DNA of 64,000 nucleotides from Brucella grignonensis. GTDB taxonomy: Bacteria > Pseudomonadota > Alphaproteobacteria > Rhizobiales > Rhizobiaceae. The translations under genes were made by a program, and so were the position numbers. Positions within the stretch are counted from its first letter, which is position 1. Every line of letters starts with the position of its first letter. The stretch spans positions 776,222-840,221 of the forward strand of contig NZ_NNRL01000163.1 of assembly GCF_002252505.1 (NCBI RefSeq), in the 5' to 3' direction. The notes beneath the pieces are model-generated. The model was not told the DNA's origin. It was given only the letters and a program-made list of their open reading frames with translations, and did no database searches. Shown one piece after another: positions 17,373-25,400 of this stretch.

Positions 17373-17933
17373 ATGACAATGTTTCTTGTCACGCCACCGG
17401 CACTCGAGCCGGTGACGGTTGCCGACGCGCGTGCATTTTTGCGAATTTCTACTGAAAGCGAAGACGACATTCTGCGGCGTCTCATCAAGACGGCCCGCGA
17501 GCTTGTTGAAGCCGAAACAGGATTGGCACTTATCAACCAGACATGGCGTTTGCGCGTGGATCGCTGGCCGCGTTCAGGGCGCCTGGCTCTATTTAAGTAC
17601 CCGGTTAAAGCGGTGACCGCTGTGGTTGCCTATCAGCCGGATGGAAGTGCTATCAGCATGGAACCGGAAGAATTCATGCTCCAGCATGGTCGTCGCCCGC
17701 AGCGCGTTTACATGGCGCAATATCCTGACGCACAGTCTTTCTGCGGTCTTGAGGTGGATTTCATTGCCGGATTTGGTGAGACTGGCGTTGAAGTGCCGGA
17801 TGCTATCAAACAGGCGATACTCACTCTGACTGCACACCTATACGAGAATCGCGCTGGCCTCGACAGCAAGCAGGCGGAACTTCCGCCGATGGTCGGTCAG
17901 ATGGTGGATAGCTGGCGACGCATATCCCTATGA
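17373..17933 (+). CDS. GTA head-tail connector (g6)
   Basis: A 186-residue head-tail connector of the gp6-like family (adaptor ring under the portal). The N-terminal VTVADARAFLRISTESEDDILRR and the middle ARELVEAETGLALINQTWRLRVD are typical of these helical adaptors. The later part DAIKQAILTLTAHLYENR fits the C-terminal helix. Start ATG 17373 has AAGGGGAA a few bases upstream, the strongest ribosome-binding site in the cluster and consistent with a new transcript or translation start after the capsid terminator. It is coupled to the next gene by ATGA. Confidence 0.85.
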   Translation: MTMFLVTPPALEPVTVADARAFLRISTESEDDILRRLIKTARELVEAETGLALINQTWRLRVDRWPRSGRLALFKYPVKAVTAVVAYQPDGSAISMEPEEFMLQHGRRPQRVYMAQYPDAQSFCGLEVDFIAGFGETGVEVPDAIKQAILTLTAHLYENRAGLDSKQAELPPMVGQMVDSWRRISL

Positions 17934-18268
17934 ACAATGTGCTGTTTATTGATCCAGGCCAGCTCACCGCCGAGCTGGCCTTGGAAGCCATGCATCCGGT
18001 TGCCGATGGCATGGGCGGTTATCGTGAAATCTGGTCGGAAATTGCATCGGTATGGGGGCGCATCGAACCCGTATCGAGCAACCAGAGAGATTTTGGCATC
18101 CGCCCACGTCCAGAGATAACGCATCGCATTCTGGTGCGTTATCGCGCGGACATTTCATCCGATCAGCGTTTGCGTAAAGGCGGACGCATATTTGTGCTGC
18201 GTTCAGTACACGATCCGGATGAAAGCGGACGCTACCTCATTTGTCTTGCAGTGGAGGAGGGGCGTTGA
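17930..18268 (+). CDS. GTA head closure / head-tail adaptor protein (g7)
   Basis: A 112-residue head closure protein of the SPP1 gp16 / HK97 gp7 type, which closes the head and joins the tail. The SH3-like core is recognisable from WSEIASVWGRIEPVSSNQRDFG, ITHRILVRYRADISSDQRLRKGGRIFVLRSVHDPDESGRYL, split as short beta-strand motifs. It has the usual length. ATGA overlap with the connector and a TTGA overlap with the small ORF after it indicate tight coupling. Confidence 0.85.
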   Translation: MNNVLFIDPGQLTAELALEAMHPVADGMGGYREIWSEIASVWGRIEPVSSNQRDFGIRPRPEITHRILVRYRADISSDQRLRKGGRIFVLRSVHDPDESGRYLICLAVEEGR

Positions 18269-18441
18269 ACGTCACCATGAAACTGACCTTCGAAGGTCTC
18301 ATACGAGCGCTGCGGTTCAGACAGGTAGCCGTGCGAGAGGATATTGCCGTCGGGCGTAGGGACATCCGAGGCGACAAGCAAAAATCGAGCGGGGATCAAA
18401 ATGAAGAATGGCGCGAGCGCATTGCAAAAAGCACTTTATGA
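18265..18441 (+). CDS. Small basic GTA-cluster ORF of unknown function
   Basis: A 58-residue reading frame starting at TTG 18265, which overlaps the head closure stop as TTGA (the same junction type used at 19720) and has GGAGG 7 to 8 bases upstream. Its N-terminus (MKLTFEGLIRALRF) looks like the start of HK97 gp10-type tail-completion proteins, but the rest is highly charged and short. It overlaps the DUF3168 gene by 41 bases. It could be a remnant, a frameshifted gp10 gene or a real small protein. The good start signals support translation; no function is assigned. Confidence 0.4.
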   Translation: MNVTMKLTFEGLIRALRFRQVAVREDIAVGRRDIRGDKQKSSGDQNEEWRERIAKSTL

Positions 18442-18811
18442 GGCCTTGAAGAACGACGACGAACTTATTGAAACTCTTGGTGGTGAACATGTTTACGATC
18501 ACGTGCCACCTAAAACACCTTTTCCCTATGTCACGTTGGGTGAAACACTTAGCAAGGACTGGAGTACGGCAAGTGAGCCGGGGGGCGAACATTTTCTCAA
18601 TATCCAGATATGGGCGCGCGAGGCTGGACGCAAACGTGTGCTTGATATTGCCGGGCGCATTGCCACGCGGCTCGATGAGGAGCCGCTTGAAGTGGATGGG
18701 CATAGGGTCATCAATCTCATGCTGACCGAAGTATTGGCACGCAATACCGATGGGTTCGGGAGCTATCTCGGCACCATGCGTTATCGGGCGGTGACAGAAC
18801 CCGCTGATTAG
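18401..18811 (+). CDS. GTA tail terminator-like protein (DUF3168, g8)
   Basis: A 136-residue DUF3168 protein, the tail terminator or tail completion protein of GTAs. Markers are LQKALYEALKNDDELIETLGG, VPPKTPFPYVTLGE, SKDWSTASEPGGEHFLNIQI and the C-terminal TMRYRAVTEP. It would cap the tail tube where it meets the head. ATG 18401 is preferred to the earlier Met because homology starts there, although the ribosome-binding site is only GGGGAT. Its stop TAG is the first triplet of an inserted palindrome. Confidence 0.88.
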   Translation: MKNGASALQKALYEALKNDDELIETLGGEHVYDHVPPKTPFPYVTLGETLSKDWSTASEPGGEHFLNIQIWAREAGRKRVLDIAGRIATRLDEEPLEVDGHRVINLMLTEVLARNTDGFGSYLGTMRYRAVTEPAD

Positions 18812-18888
18812 AGCGCATCCCGAAAAGTGTGAAGCGGTTTTCGGACAAGGTGCGCTCAAAAACAAATACTTGGAGCGGACCCGTTCTA
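18810..18888. repeat. Composite intergenic palindrome inside the GTA operon
   Basis: Starts AGAGCGCATCCCGAAAAGTG within the DUF3168 stop codon, then AGCGGTTTTCGG and a right half ending CCCGTTCTA. It has the same two-part structure as the other copies. Confidence 0.75.
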
Positions 18889-18903
18889 ATCGTTAGTTAT
18901 TCC

Positions 18904-18946
18904 GCATTTCCAGATGCAAAGCCGTTTTCATTTTTGCTGGAAATGC
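18904..18946. repeat. Second, half-type palindrome before the GTA tail gene
   Basis: GCATTTCCAG and CTGGAAATGC form perfect 10-base arms around a 23-base loop. It looks like the left half of the composite repeat with GCATTTCCAGCAAAA-type ends. With the preceding copy it makes two hairpins in the 154-base gap before the major tail gene. Confidence 0.7.
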
Positions 18947-18965
18947 TCAAATCAAGGATCGATAA

Positions 18966-19379
18966 ATGGCAGCTCAACGCGGCAAGGATATCTTGCTGAA
19001 AATCGCAACCGGTGAGAGTGCATTTGAAACCTGTGCAGGTTTGCGCACCAAACGCATCGCTTTCAATGCCGAAACAGTGGACGTGACGGATGCCGATGCG
19101 GCTGGCCGCTGGCGGCAGCTACTTTCTGGAAGCGGTGTGCAGCGCGCTTCGGTTAGTGGATCAGGGATTTTCAAGGACGCGGCTTCGGACGCATTGATCC
19201 GTAGCCTCTTCTTTAATGGAGAGATCCGCAACTGGCAGATCGTGCTACCGGATTTCGGCAGCATTACTGGACCGTTTCAGATCGTGGCACTTGAGTATGG
19301 CGGTAATCACGATGCTGAAGTGACTTTCGAGGTCGCGCTGGAATCGGCGGGGCTGATTGCATTTGGAGAGGCTCTATGA
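18966..19379 (+). CDS. GTA major tail tube protein (TP901-1 type, g9)
   Basis: A 137-residue major tail protein of the TP901-1/GTA type, which forms the tail tube as stacked hexamers. Seen are GKDILLKIATGESAFETCAGL, TKRIAFNAETVDVTDADAAGRW and ASVSGSGIFKDAASDALIRSL, which are diagnostic, and the ending NHDAEVTFEVALESAGLIAF. Its normal length and intact frame support a functional tail. The gene follows a 154-base spacer with two hairpins and is coupled to the next gene by an ATGA overlap. Confidence 0.92.
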   Translation: MAAQRGKDILLKIATGESAFETCAGLRTKRIAFNAETVDVTDADAAGRWRQLLSGSGVQRASVSGSGIFKDAASDALIRSLFFNGEIRNWQIVLPDFGSITGPFQIVALEYGGNHDAEVTFEVALESAGLIAFGEAL

Positions 19380-19723
19380 TGGTCAATCGCCATCGTGGCG
19401 AGGTTGCGGCAAAATTGGATGGCCGCGACTGGACACTCTGCCTTACACTTGGCGCGCTTGCCGAGCTGGAAGCAGCATTTGAAGCGGATAATCTCTCAGA
19501 CCTCATTGCACGCTTTTCGACAGGGCGGCTCGCTGCTCATGACATGCAGCGCATCATTTGCGCGGGCCTGCGCGGTGGCGGTCATAATGTGAGCTATGAC
19601 GATGTTGCCGAAATGCGAGCCGAAGGCGGTGCAGCCGGGTTCGCATATATCGTTTCAGCACTTCTGACTGCCACATTCGGAAGCGCTGAAAAGCCAGAAA
19701 GCGATTCTACGTCAAACCCTTGA
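19376..19723 (+). CDS. GTA tail assembly chaperone (g10)
   Basis: A 115-residue GTA-family protein matching g10, a tail assembly chaperone-type protein. Conserved features are the opening NRHRGEVAAKLDGRDWTLCLT, LGALAELEAAF and the IICAGLRGGGHNVSYDDVAEM region. It is thought to bind the tape measure during tail assembly. It overlaps both neighbours (ATGA upstream, TTGA downstream). In lambdoid phages this position often uses a frameshift product; here the following chaperone is a separate coupled gene. Confidence 0.85.
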   Translation: MMVNRHRGEVAAKLDGRDWTLCLTLGALAELEAAFEADNLSDLIARFSTGRLAAHDMQRIICAGLRGGGHNVSYDDVAEMRAEGGAAGFAYIVSALLTATFGSAEKPESDSTSNP

Positions 19724-19935
19724 GTGCCGCAGTTGAATCAGATCCTTCACACAAACCTTTCCCGTGGGATGAGGTTATGCGGGCAGGATTTGGTTTGCTG
19801 CGGCTCTCCTCAAAAGACTTCTGGGCAATGACCCCGCGCGAACTTGCAGCGGCTCTCGGACCCGTGTTGCGCAACACATATGCTCCTTCGCGTGCGACCC
19901 TTGATGCGCTCATGCACGCCTTTCCCGACAGGTAG
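19720..19935 (+). CDS. rcc01693-type tail assembly chaperone (g10.1)
   Basis: A 71-residue protein of the rcc01693 family, a small GTA-only protein between g10 and the tape measure. The signature WDEVMRAGFGLLRLSSKDFWAMTPRELAAAL is clear when read in pieces (FGLLRLSSKDFWAMTPRE and LAAALGP). It starts with TTG in a TTGA overlap with g10, the same coupling as at 18265. By position it is the second tail-assembly chaperone, probably working with g10 on the tape measure protein. Confidence 0.88.
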   Translation: MSAAVESDPSHKPFPWDEVMRAGFGLLRLSSKDFWAMTPRELAAALGPVLRNTYAPSRATLDALMHAFPDR

Positions 19936-19940
19936 TTAAA

Positions 19941-20492
19941 ATGACAGATGAAACCGTAACCGTTTCCGTCGAGGCGGATACGAGCGCGTTCGATCGTGCT
20001 TTGACCGATCTTGAAAAGCGCTCGTTGAGCTTCGGCTCCAACCTCACGACGGCACTCAAAAGCGCTATTGTATCCGGTAAGGGACTGGAAGATGTGCTGC
20101 GCGGCCTCGCAAGCAATTTGGCAGGCTCAGCACTATCGGCTGGTCTCCAGCCATTACAAAGTTTGGGCTCGTCGCTGATGTCGGGCATGATGACGGGTAT
20201 CCGTGGCATCATGCCATTTGCCAAAGGCGGCGTGGTTTCCAGTCCGACCTATTTTGGCATGGGCAATGGTTCGCTGGGCCTAACCGGCGAAGCGGGTGCA
20301 GAAGCCATCCTGCCGCTCGCGCGTGGTGCAGACGGCAGGCTTGGGGTTGCAACAGGTGGCGGCAATGCTGGCAAACCTGTGCAGGTCGTTTTCAATATGT
20401 CTTCGCCCGATGCATCCTCTTTCCGCAAATCCGAAGCGCAGCTTTCAACCATGCTGGCAGGTGCCGTACGCCGTGGCGCGCGGAGACTTTGA
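19941..20492 (+). CDS. GTA tape measure protein, very short (g11)
   Basis: A 183-residue tape measure protein. The N-terminal VSVEADTSAFDRALTDLEKRS is the family start, followed by a long helical region and a Gly-rich hydrophobic middle (SALSAGLQPLQSLGSSLMSG). The C-terminal part with FAKGGVVSSPTYFGMGNG and LTGEAGAEAILPLARGADG is conserved in GTA and phage tape measures. At a common rule of about 0.15 nm per residue, the tail would be some 25-30 nm, far shorter than most siphophages but close to GTA dimensions. It starts six bases after the chaperone gene. Confidence 0.88.
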   Translation: MTDETVTVSVEADTSAFDRALTDLEKRSLSFGSNLTTALKSAIVSGKGLEDVLRGLASNLAGSALSAGLQPLQSLGSSLMSGMMTGIRGIMPFAKGGVVSSPTYFGMGNGSLGLTGEAGAEAILPLARGADGRLGVATGGGNAGKPVQVVFNMSSPDASSFRKSEAQLSTMLAGAVRRGARRL

Positions 20493-20493
20493 A

Positions 20494-21123
20494 ATGGAAT
20501 CTTTTCACGATGTCCGTTTTCCACTCGGGGTTTCCTTCGGCGCAACCGGAGGTCCGGAATGGCGCAATGAAATCATTACGCTCACATCCGGCATGGAAAA
20601 GCGTAACGCCCGCTGGGCGCATTCCCGACGCCATTTTGATGCGGGCACGGGATTGCGTTCGCTTGACGATCTGAAAGCCGTGCTCGCCTTCTTCGAGGCC
20701 CGGCATGGTTCGCTCTATAGTTTTCGTTTCCGAGACCCATTCGATTTTTCATCTGCCTCAGATAGCGCGGCACCATCACCATTCGATCAACAGATTGGAA
20801 TAGGCGACGGAGCAAGCGTTAAATTCCAGCTCATCAAACGCTATGAAACTCATGACCGTCCGATTACACGGCCGGTTAGTGGGACGGTACTGATTGGTGT
20901 CAACGGAGTGCGACTTGCGGAAGGTGAGGCATTCACGCTCGATAGTGCCACAGGTAACGTTACTTTCATGCCTGATTATCGGCCTGCCGTAGGCGCCGTC
21001 GTGACGGCGGGCTTTCTCTTCGATGTGACAGTACGCTTCGATACAGACAGGCTGATGGCCAGTATTGCGTCGTTTCAGGCAGGTGAAATTCCCTCCATTC
21101 CGATCATCGAGGTCAAGATATGA
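20494..21123 (+). CDS. GTA distal tail protein (DUF2460, g12)
   Basis: A 209-residue DUF2460 protein equivalent to RcGTA g12, the distal tail protein that begins the baseplate. The start MESFHDVRFPLGVSFGATGGP, the DLKAVLAFFEARHGSLYSFRFRDP motif (read in two parts) and the C-terminal SFQAGEIPSIPIIEVKI are typical. GGAG lies 8 bases before ATG 20494, which is preferred to the longer frame overlapping the tape measure. ATGA coupling to the next gene. Confidence 0.92.
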   Translation: MESFHDVRFPLGVSFGATGGPEWRNEIITLTSGMEKRNARWAHSRRHFDAGTGLRSLDDLKAVLAFFEARHGSLYSFRFRDPFDFSSASDSAAPSPFDQQIGIGDGASVKFQLIKRYETHDRPITRPVSGTVLIGVNGVRLAEGEAFTLDSATGNVTFMPDYRPAVGAVVTAGFLFDVTVRFDTDRLMASIASFQAGEIPSIPIIEVKI

Positions 21124-21995
21124 TCCCTGTTCCGGCAGCGCTTGAATCACATTTGAAGGGTGAAGTCACAACCCATTGCTTTGCCTGGCTTATAAGACGT
21201 TTGGATGGTGTCGTGCTTGGTTTCACGGACCATGATCGTGACTTGCTTCTGGATGGAATTGTCTGCGAGCCGCTGACGGGTCTGAACAGCAGCGAAGCCA
21301 CGACAACACTCGGGCTGTCTGTTGCGGGCGGCGAGGTCGAAGGCGCTTTGTCTTCAACACGTATCAGCGATGTCGATATTGAGCAGGGCCGTTACGACGG
21401 AGCGGTTGTCGAAAGCTATCTGGTCAATTGGACAAGCCCTGAACAGCACATGCTTTTGCGGCGCTGGACCGTTGGCACGATCAGCCGATCCGGTGGCCGA
21501 TTTGTCATGGAATTGAAAGGCGCTGCGGCTGCTTTTGATGCCGTTTGTGGCCGCCGGATTTTACGTCAGTGCAACGCTGTTTTGGGCGATAAACGCTGTG
21601 GTGTGAACCAAAGCGATCCTCGGTTTGCTGCTTCTGGATCAGTAACAGTTGCTGATGGTCCGATGCTGGCGGTGGCTGGACTTGAGGGTTTTGCAAGTGG
21701 TTGGTTTGCCGAAGGGCTGCTTGTTTGGACAAGCGGTAAAAGCTCGGGAAGAGCAATTCGTGTTCTGGGACAGAATGGTAACAGTCTGCGTTTGATTGAA
21801 CCTCCCGTTCTGCCGGTGGAAACCGGCGACACGTTTCGTGTCGTTGCCGGTTGCGACAAGAGCTTTGCAACCTGCAAAGCAAAATTCGCAAATGGCACCA
21901 ATTTTCAAGGCTTTCCGCATCTTCCCGGCAATGACGCAGCCTTCGCCTACGTCAGCGGTGGTAATGAATATGACGGAAGTGCATTGGTGCCATGA
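21120..21995 (+). CDS. GTA baseplate hub protein (DUF2163, g13)
   Basis: A 291-residue DUF2163 protein, the hub between distal tail and megatron in GTA baseplates; in RcGTA this protein carries a bound Fe-S cluster. Cysteines at about 150-166 (AVCGRRILRQCNAVLGDKRC) and later at FRVVAGCDKSFATCKAKF are the conserved C-x-n-C pattern. The N-terminal FTDHDRDLLLDGI block is also diagnostic. It overlaps its neighbours by ATGA on both sides. Intact length argues that the baseplate is functional. Confidence 0.92.
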   Translation: MIPVPAALESHLKGEVTTHCFAWLIRRLDGVVLGFTDHDRDLLLDGIVCEPLTGLNSSEATTTLGLSVAGGEVEGALSSTRISDVDIEQGRYDGAVVESYLVNWTSPEQHMLLRRWTVGTISRSGGRFVMELKGAAAAFDAVCGRRILRQCNAVLGDKRCGVNQSDPRFAASGSVTVADGPMLAVAGLEGFASGWFAEGLLVWTSGKSSGRAIRVLGQNGNSLRLIEPPVLPVETGDTFRVVAGCDKSFATCKAKFANGTNFQGFPHLPGNDAAFAYVSGGNEYDGSALVP

Positions 21996-22426
21996 TGGTT
22001 GCCGAGAGAGTTTTGGCTGAGGTCGAAAGCTGGATCGGTACGCCCTATCGCCACGGTGCATCAATGCGTGGCGTGAGCTGTGACTGTCTGGGGCTGGTAC
22101 GCGGTATCTGGCGGGCGCTTTATGGCAATGAACCAGAACATCCGGGGGCTTATGCACCTGACTGGGCGGAGGCCACTTCCGGCGATCCGCTTATGGAAGC
22201 CGCGCAAAGGCATATGAGATCACGCATCAGCGGTAATCCTCAACCGGGAGATTTGCTCCTCTTCCGCTGGCGCGCCGATGTTGCGGCGAAGCATCTTGGT
22301 ATCATGGTGAGAGAGAACCGCTTTATCCATGCTTATGAAGGTCATCACGTGATGGCTTCTGCCTTGGTGCCGCAATGGCGCAAGCGGATTGCCGGTATTT
22401 TTATCTTCCCTGACGCGAAAGTGTAA
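21992..22426 (+). CDS. GTA NlpC/P60 cell-wall peptidase (g14)
   Basis: A 144-residue NlpC/P60 cysteine peptidase in the g14 position, which pierces or trims peptidoglycan as the particle injects DNA. The catalytic Cys32 is in GVSCDCLGLVRG and the catalytic His is most likely His101 in AAKHLGIMV, with a further polar residue after it (IHAYEGHHV). The fold is the standard PGDLLLFRW beta-core. It follows the hub gene with an ATGA overlap and is three bases from the megatron gene. Confidence 0.9.
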   Translation: MMVAERVLAEVESWIGTPYRHGASMRGVSCDCLGLVRGIWRALYGNEPEHPGAYAPDWAEATSGDPLMEAAQRHMRSRISGNPQPGDLLLFRWRADVAAKHLGIMVRENRFIHAYEGHHVMASALVPQWRKRIAGIFIFPDAKV

Positions 22427-22429
22427 GCA

Positions 22430-25400
22430 ATGGCGACTATTGTTCTACAAGCGGTTGGTGCTGCTGTTGGAGGCATTTTTGGCCCTGTGGGGGCAGCTAT
22501 TGGCGCTGGCTTGGGCGCTATGGGCGGCTATGCCATCGATACGGCGATCATCAATTCGACCCGCCATATGGAGGGGGCACGCCTCAATGGTGGTCGTGTG
22601 GCAACAGCAGAAGAAGGTGCAGCGCTTCCTTTCGTTTATGGCACAGCGCGGCTTTCAGGCACGTTGATCTGGGCGACGCGATTTGAGGAAAAGAAAACTA
22701 CAGAACGTCAGGGCGGCAAGGGTGGTCCGAAAGTGACCAGTTACAGCTATTTCGGCAATGCAGCCTATGCCGTTGCTGAAGGCGAAATCGCTGGCATCCG
22801 TCGTGTTTGGGCTGATGGTCAGGAACTTGATCTCACTGACATTGACATGCGCATTTATCACGGTACGCAGCAACAACAGCCTGATCCATTGATTGAGGCC
22901 AAGCAAGGAACAGGCAATGCGCCTGCCTATCGCGGCACTGCTTATGTGGTGTTTGAGCGGATTCCGCTCGATGTGTATGGAAACCGTCTGCCACAATTCC
23001 AGTTTGAGGTCATGCGACCAGTTGGCAAGGTGGCGCGCGATATCCGCGCTGTGGCGCTCATTCCGGGCTCCACCGAATTCGGCCTATCACCAAGTCCGGT
23101 AAGTGACAGGCCTTTTCCGGGTGAAAGCCGCACACTTAACCGCAATGCAAAGCGCGGGCGCAGCGATTGGGCGGTCGCCATGGACGAGCTGCAGATGCTG
23201 TGCCCGAACCTCCGCCATGTGGCAATTGTTCTGCCATGGTTTGGCAATGATCTAAGGGCGGATGCTTGTAGCATTCGCCCGGGCGTCACGCATCAGAGCA
23301 CATTTTCATCAAGCCAGACCTGGAAGGTTGAAAATGTCACTCGTGCCAATGCACATCTTATTTCGACCAGTGGTGACGGTGCGGCTTATGGCGGAACCCC
23401 TTCCGATCAGAGCGTAATCGACGCTATTCGTGACGCGAAAGCGCGCGGTCTTAAGGTTACACTTTATCCGTTCATCATGATGGACGTGCCTGCTGGCAAT
23501 CAGTTGCCGTCGCCTTATGGCGGTGTTGGACAATCCGTCTATCCATGGCGAGGGCGTATCACTTGCCATCCCGCAATCGATGTTGCCGGATCGCCAGACA
23601 AAACAGTCGAAGCAGGAAGTCAGGTCTCAGCTTTCGTCAACGGAACGTGGGGTTACAGGCGTTTCCTGAATCATTGTACAAATCTGGCGGTGCAGGCTGG
23701 CAGTGTCGATGCCTTTTTGCTTGGTTCAGAATTACGTGGCCTTACCAGCATCCGTGACAGCCGCGAAAACTTTCCATTCGTCACGTATCTTTGTGCGCTT
23801 GCCACTGAGATGCGGGTGAAGCTTGGACAAAGCTGCCGCATTACATATGGCGCTGACTGGACTGAATATTTTGGATATCAGGCACAGGATGGAACCGGCG
23901 ATCTGTTTTTCAATCTCGATCCGCTATGGTCACATCCTGCAGTGGATGCAGTAGGTATCGATAATTATATGCCACTTGCCGATTGGAGGGATAGTGATTT
24001 CGATGGCGAGAACCCTGATCGGTTCGAAGGTCCTTATGATCTTAATGGTCTGACAGCGAGCATAGAAACGGGGGAGGGCTTCGACTGGTATTACGCGAGC
24101 AGCGAAGACCGTGTCGCGCGTGTTCGTACACCGATTAGCGATGGGCTCGCGGGCAAGCCATGGGTCTATCGCTACAAGGATATTCGTGCCTGGTGGAGCA
24201 ATCTGCACTACAATCGTATTGATGGGGCAGAGGTTGCCCGACCTACAGCTTGGCTGCCGCAATCCAAACCAATTTGGTTTACAGAACTTGGGTGCCCGGC
24301 AGTAGACAAAGGTCCGAACCAGCCCAATGTCTTTCCTGATCCCAAATCGTCTGAAAATGCGACGCCATATTTCTCGAACGGTTCACGCGCCGATATCGGT
24401 ATGGACCGGTTCCTGCGCGCACATTTCAAGCACTGGCCGGAAAACAATCCGGTCTCTTCTGTGTATGGCAGTCCAATGCTGGACATGGATCGCATTTATA
24501 TGTGGTCCTGGGATACGCGACCGTTTTCAGAGTTTCCGCTGAAAGGTGATGTGTGGGGCGATACGCCAAACTGGCGACTCGGTCATTGGCTTAATGGCCG
24601 CGTCAGTGGAGTTTCGCTTGATGAACTGATTGCTGCCATACTGGCCGATTTTGAGTTACCGGAAGCTGATTGCACTGCTGCGGATGGGCATCTCACCGGG
24701 TTTGTTATTTCGGAACCGTCAACAGCACGCGGTGTTCTGGAACCACTGATGAATGTGTTTGGTGTGCATGGGTTTGAGCAGGCGGGCCGGTTTGTGTTTC
24801 GGAGTATCGCCCGTGCGGCTCCTGCGCTTGATGTGGCGCATATGCTGGTCGAGCCACAGGATGGCGAAGCGTTGAACTCTGTTCTCGAAGATCAGGGCGA
24901 TCTGCCTTCCGTGGCCGAGCTATACTGTAACGACCCACTACGCGACTTTCAGGTTGTCGGTGCATCGGTGCGTCGGGATACCGGGCAGGGCACAGAAAGC
25001 CTCAGCCTATCGGGCTCGATGGAAACAGGGCAGGCCACTGCCCTTGCCGAAAGCTGGATGGCGCGCCGCTATGCTGAACGGCGAACCGCAAGCTTTTCGC
25101 TGCCATGGTCAGAGGCCGCACTTCACGTCGGCGATCGTATCCGGCTTGATATCCTTGGGGGCGGGCGCAACTATGTCGTAACAGCGTTGGAAGATGGCGA
25201 AGTACGGGCTGTCAAAGCCGTCGCCCTTGCACCGAATGTCATGTTTGCAGACAAAGGTGAAACTCCAAAGTTTCCACCGGGAAAACCGGTCTCGGATATG
25301 AAGCCGATTTTTCACCTCATAGATCTGCCGCTTTGGCCGAGTGCGGAAGATCCCGCTGGTCAATTCCGCGTTGCGTGTCATGCGAAGCCATGGCGCGGTG

